Positions 44,312-47,272 of a stretch of 47,272 nucleotides of DNA are shown in pieces. The stretch lies in the NCBI GenBank assembly GCA_034002905.1, contig JAVEZQ010000014.1:1-47272 (forward strand), in the 5' to 3' direction. Made by a program: the position numbers and the translations under genes. The notes below the pieces were generated by a model, which worked only from the letters and a program-made list of their open reading frames with translations, had not been told where the DNA came from and searched no databases. Numbering within the stretch: the first letter of the stretch is position 1; each line of letters starts with the position of its first letter. Source of the stretch: UBA8914 sp034002905. GTDB lineage: Bacteria; Pseudomonadota; Alphaproteobacteria; UBA9219.

Positions 44312-45517
44312 ATGTCCGACTCTGACAATACCTCTACAAAACCCGTCACCATATCTCGCCGCACTCTCTTGCGTGATGGCCTTTTTCTCGTAAGCGGAAT
44401 TTTAACATCGAAAGCAACGGATGCCTTCGGCGCAACCCAGTATGGAATAGGGAACCTCATCGAGCTAGAAGAGGGCATTAAGGGCTTCTTTGGGATTAAC
44501 AAAAGATCTTCAACAAACGCCCCCTATGATACCCCTCCCCAAGGCGAGGCCTCCATGAAGGTTCTTAGCTACAAGGATGGGCCAAGAGCAGCCGATGTCT
44601 TTGTTGGTGTCGATGGCCCTATCGACCAAATCACCATCACAGACACGTCGCGCCGGGATCCTCGTGATGAGCGGAAACCCTTTGTATACACCGTCCATGT
44701 CGATACATCCCGCAATGAAGCCGTCACACGCATGCCGGTTAAGGGTAGCAGCCCCGGGGTTTTCGGCTCGCTTGAGACTGTACACACAAAGATCGCTGGT
44801 ACGCGTGGTAGACCTCACCTTCATTCAGCAACCGTCATCGATCAGCAAGGCTATACACAACACCTTCCTGCAAAGGCTCCTGTTGTAAAACAGGCGGAAA
44901 AAGACCTTATCATTGCGCTGAATCTTGGCGTCAAAGCAAAAGGGGCTTCAAACGTCATGCAGCAAAATATCGCCGATGCGCCAACAACACGCGTCGAGAC
45001 CTTGCCTGATGGCGGCGTGAAGCTGGTTCGCACCTTCACACACAGAAACCTCCCAGGCGGGAAGGTTACGCATGAAATCCCGATGAGCCCGGGAACACAT
45101 GACACGATGGGGCTGACCTTGGAGTTGGTAAGTAATTTAACCCAAGCGCCCGACTACAGAAAGATCGCCCCCAGCCGTCTTGAAGGCTTCTCAAGAGCGG
45201 CCATTAACACCATGCTGTGGGAAGCACAAAAGCTTATTTCTCCCCCACCCAGAAGCGACGCTCTTCTGGGCAACACCGTCAATCTGAATCGCGTAAAGAT
45301 TCAAGCCCCCGATTTGAAGGGACGGCCAGCAAACGCCTTAGATCATGAAGTGCCTAGCGCTCTTGATAGCGCCCTTAATGGCCTCAAAGGCGGGGCTTCC
45401 TATGATGCTAAAGCGGAAGAAACATGGAGTGCTCCGGGACAAAGCGACACAACTCGCCCGAAATCAAATGCAAAGGAAAGCTCGAAATGGCGCGATATGA
45501 GGGGGCCATTGCGTTGA
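44312..45517 (+). CDS. Unknown exported protein with Tat-like signal
   Basis: 401 residues, no family recognised. The N-terminus carries S15-R16-R17-T-L-L then LFLVSGIL and a likely cleavage near AFGA (about 41), a twin-arginine signal. The middle, with phrases such as DGPIDQITITDTSRRDPRDE and HSATVIDQQGYTQH, looks beta-rich. The last 60 residues are polar and look disordered. AAAGGA sits about 10 bases before the ATG. It is the first of three consecutive genes for unknown exported or membrane proteins. Confidence 0.8.
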   Translation: MSDSDNTSTKPVTISRRTLLRDGLFLVSGILTSKATDAFGATQYGIGNLIELEEGIKGFFGINKRSSTNAPYDTPPQGEASMKVLSYKDGPRAADVFVGVDGPIDQITITDTSRRDPRDERKPFVYTVHVDTSRNEAVTRMPVKGSSPGVFGSLETVHTKIAGTRGRPHLHSATVIDQQGYTQHLPAKAPVVKQAEKDLIIALNLGVKAKGASNVMQQNIADAPTTRVETLPDGGVKLVRTFTHRNLPGGKVTHEIPMSPGTHDTMGLTLELVSNLTQAPDYRKIAPSRLEGFSRAAINTMLWEAQKLISPPPRSDALLGNTVNLNRVKIQAPDLKGRPANALDHEVPSALDSALNGLKGGASYDAKAEETWSAPGQSDTTRPKSNAKESSKWRDMRGPLR

Positions 45518-45575
45518 TGATCTGCACGGTGATCTTCTGCCAATAATAAATTGTATTTTTTAACAAAAGGAAAGA

Positions 45576-46691
45576 ATGATGAGTCAATTTAAATCGTTCA
45601 TTGCTGGGGGTGCTGTAGTTCTTGCTAGTACAGGCGCCGCACAAGCGGGCCAACACCTCACGCCCGACAACTTCTTTGACGCCATGAACGTCTCTCAACA
45701 ACAAGAGATCGACGGGCTGGCTGTTGAGCGTGGCGGATATGAAGGTGACGCAGCCATTCGCATTACGGATGATACGGCTCAAAACTCGACCATGATCGTT
45801 GACAAATCTAACGGCAGCAAAAAGATCTTTGTCCTAAACATGTTTCCTATGGGTAATGAGAATTTGCTGCTACTGGCCGAATTGCGGGCAGACAAAAAGG
45901 GTAATCTTTCTTTTAATAAAGCCACAACGGGAGACAAAACCGCGGACAAAGCCTTTGATATAAACAAGAGTAGCCCCGAGGCAGCAACCTTTGCCGAAAT
46001 CGCCCAAAATGCGATAATCGTTGCGGCAAAGACGCCCGCGCCGGAGATGAGCCATGACGGAGGGGCCCTCCATTCAACGCAGATTGTCCAAAAAGGCCGC
46101 AATACAGAACTTCAGGGACACTTTATGGGTGACAAGTTTGGCCCCGGTGGACAGAGCTATGAGCTAAAGCTTAAACCCGGTAACGAAACCTTTGAAGGGC
46201 TAACGCAAGACATGATGGGTCAGCTTTCCAAAGGCAAGACGGGCTTTGACGGCCTGTCGATCCAAGGCAAGCACGAACTGGCCAAAGATATGACCGATGT
46301 TATGCTGTCCGATGTCATGACAGCCTCTGGACAGCGCATGGGTCAGGTTATCCAAATCGGCGGCACGGCAATTGAGATGACGGGCTCTGCCCTTTCTCCT
46401 GCAACAGCGGATGCGAACCTTCATGAAAGCCTAAAGGCCGTTCCGGGGTCACTTGATCCCAAAACAACAACGATGAACGAACGCGAAGCACAAAAGGAAG
46501 CGACAGCAAAAACTCGTGCTGAACGTGCGGCGAAGGTTAAAGAAGTGCAAGCCGAACGAAAGGCCCAACATGATGCATGGGTCGACGAACAGCTTGACCA
46601 AATACAACAGGCCCACCAAGATGGATACCCCGGAAAAACCCAAATGGGTGTCCAGTGGCGTAAAGGCGATTTTGGCAACAAGCCGAAATAG
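45576..46691 (+). CDS. Unknown secreted protein
   Basis: 371 residues, no family recognised. Signal peptide with cleavage near AAQA (about 25). Residues 30-300 are mixed alpha/beta (KKIFVLNMFPMGNENLLLLA, TDVMLSDVMTASGQRMGQVI). Residues about 305-350 are a charged helical stretch (REAQKEATAKTRAERAAKVK). The tail reads YPGKTQMGVQWRKGDFGNKP. AAAGGAAAG precedes the ATG; the next codon is also ATG. 58 bases after the preceding gene, so co-transcription is likely. Confidence 0.8.
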   Translation: MMSQFKSFIAGGAVVLASTGAAQAGQHLTPDNFFDAMNVSQQQEIDGLAVERGGYEGDAAIRITDDTAQNSTMIVDKSNGSKKIFVLNMFPMGNENLLLLAELRADKKGNLSFNKATTGDKTADKAFDINKSSPEAATFAEIAQNAIIVAAKTPAPEMSHDGGALHSTQIVQKGRNTELQGHFMGDKFGPGGQSYELKLKPGNETFEGLTQDMMGQLSKGKTGFDGLSIQGKHELAKDMTDVMLSDVMTASGQRMGQVIQIGGTAIEMTGSALSPATADANLHESLKAVPGSLDPKTTTMNEREAQKEATAKTRAERAAKVKEVQAERKAQHDAWVDEQLDQIQQAHQDGYPGKTQMGVQWRKGDFGNKPK

Positions 46692-46724
46692 AACAAAAAT
46701 CTTAATCCTTAAGGGAATAGGCTC

Positions 46725-47272
46725 ATGCAAATAAACATTGGATCCATACTAAAAAACCTCAAAGCTGCTGTAATCGGCGGTGCAATTGTGGTTGCTGGCG
46801 TGATCGTTGGGCTTACCGCTTATCAACGATACGAGGCAAGCAAAGACCCCAACAAGAAACACGAGCCCAAAGAGCCGCCCGCACCGAAAAGCCGGATCAA
46901 AGCAGAGTTGCTTGCCTCTCCGGCCTCTCTTTTTGCTCCCGCTGCCGACAGCCTTATAAAAGAGTTGCCCAGCGGCATAAAGATCGAGGTGGGTACAGTT
47001 ACGGGCAGCAAAACAGCAGCAGGACTCGTGACCATTCCTGCGCAAGGTGGTGGCACGGCTTTTCAGGCTCTCGTTCGTCTGGATGGCACTTGCACGCCCA
47101 TGGAATGCACGAATCTTCCGGTTTCAACCATTGTATCAGGCCGTAATAACAAGCTGGAACAGGCCAACATGGAGCTTTCCCTTAACAAGGGAGCAGGAAA
47201 TAAAGACGAGTACGCTGCTGCCTTCTATATCGGTGGGCAAGAAGGGGCTTACTTCCTCAATAAATTCGGCGC
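46725..47272 (+). CDS. Unknown membrane-anchored protein (3' end beyond window)
   Basis: At least 182 residues, cut by the right edge. One membrane segment at about 13-33 (LKAAVIGGAIVVAGVIVGLT), then a Lys/Pro-rich linker (KDPNKKHEPKEPPAPKSR) and a probably periplasmic domain with two nearby cysteines (CTPMEC). No family recognised. AAGGGA about 8 bases upstream supports the ATG at 46725. Third gene in the unknown cluster. Confidence 0.75.
   Translation, partial: MQINIGSILKNLKAAVIGGAIVVAGVIVGLTAYQRYEASKDPNKKHEPKEPPAPKSRIKAELLASPASLFAPAADSLIKELPSGIKIEVGTVTGSKTAAGLVTIPAQGGGTAFQALVRLDGTCTPMECTNLPVSTIVSGRNNKLEQANMELSLNKGAGNKDEYAAAFYIGGQEGAYFLNKFG

Overview
The window looks like chromosomal DNA of a Gram-negative alphaproteobacterium of middling GC. 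Evidence: a DUF2336 protein, a phasin, an Rrf2-led suf operon, the ileS-lspA-DUF3035-M16-M16 run, a YbgF/CpoB-type protein, an OmpA-like barrel, and the rph-rdgB-hemW order. I cannot name the genus. A Micavibrio- or Rhodospirillales-like lineage is my guess, not something shown by the sequence.

Layout. (1) 1-7364, minus strand: one uninterrupted reading frame of at least 2,454 codons that runs off the left edge. It begins with a prepilin-like membrane segment. It continues with tail-fibre-like repeats, a five-copy 390-bp (130-residue) tandem array, and YadA-head-like 17- and 22-residue repeats. This is the most unusual object in the window. (2) 7614-16475: housekeeping and envelope genes (DUF2336, apt, a D-Ala-D-Ala carboxypeptidase with a SPOR domain, phasin, gatB, a YggS-type PLP protein, cpoB, an outer-membrane barrel, a membrane-anchored methyltransferase-like protein). 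(3) 16476-18450: a looser stretch with a possible 18-residue peptide gene, a GIY-YIG protein, about 450 bp without a convincing gene, and tRNA-Leu(CAA). (4) 18452-28781: a chemoreceptor-like protein, then ileS-lspA-DUF3035 lipoprotein-two M16 peptidases-pgi in tight plus-strand order, then a GNAT-like gene. (5) 28785-40559, minus strand: rrf2-sufB-sufC-HAD-sufD-sufS-sufU-sufT-pepN with overlapping or nearly touching genes, followed by gyrB under its own probable promoter. (6) 40718-44229: a small hypothetical gene, the overlapping rph-rdgB-hemW set, and a YbaK-type tRNA-editing protein. (7) 44312-47272: three consecutive plus-strand genes for exported or membrane proteins that I do not recognise; the last is cut by the right edge.

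How the genes work together. The suf operon is a complete Fe-S assembly set: scaffold/ATPase SufBCD, desulfurase SufS, sulfur acceptor SufU and accessory SufT, under an Rrf2 regulator with four cysteines. A HAD-family gene is translationally coupled in its middle. LspA matures lipoproteins such as the DUF3035 lipoprotein encoded next to it. The two M16 genes look like an active/inactive pair. The giant protein is most simply read as a surface fibre or adhesin anchored by a pilin-like N-terminus. No other phage genes surround it.
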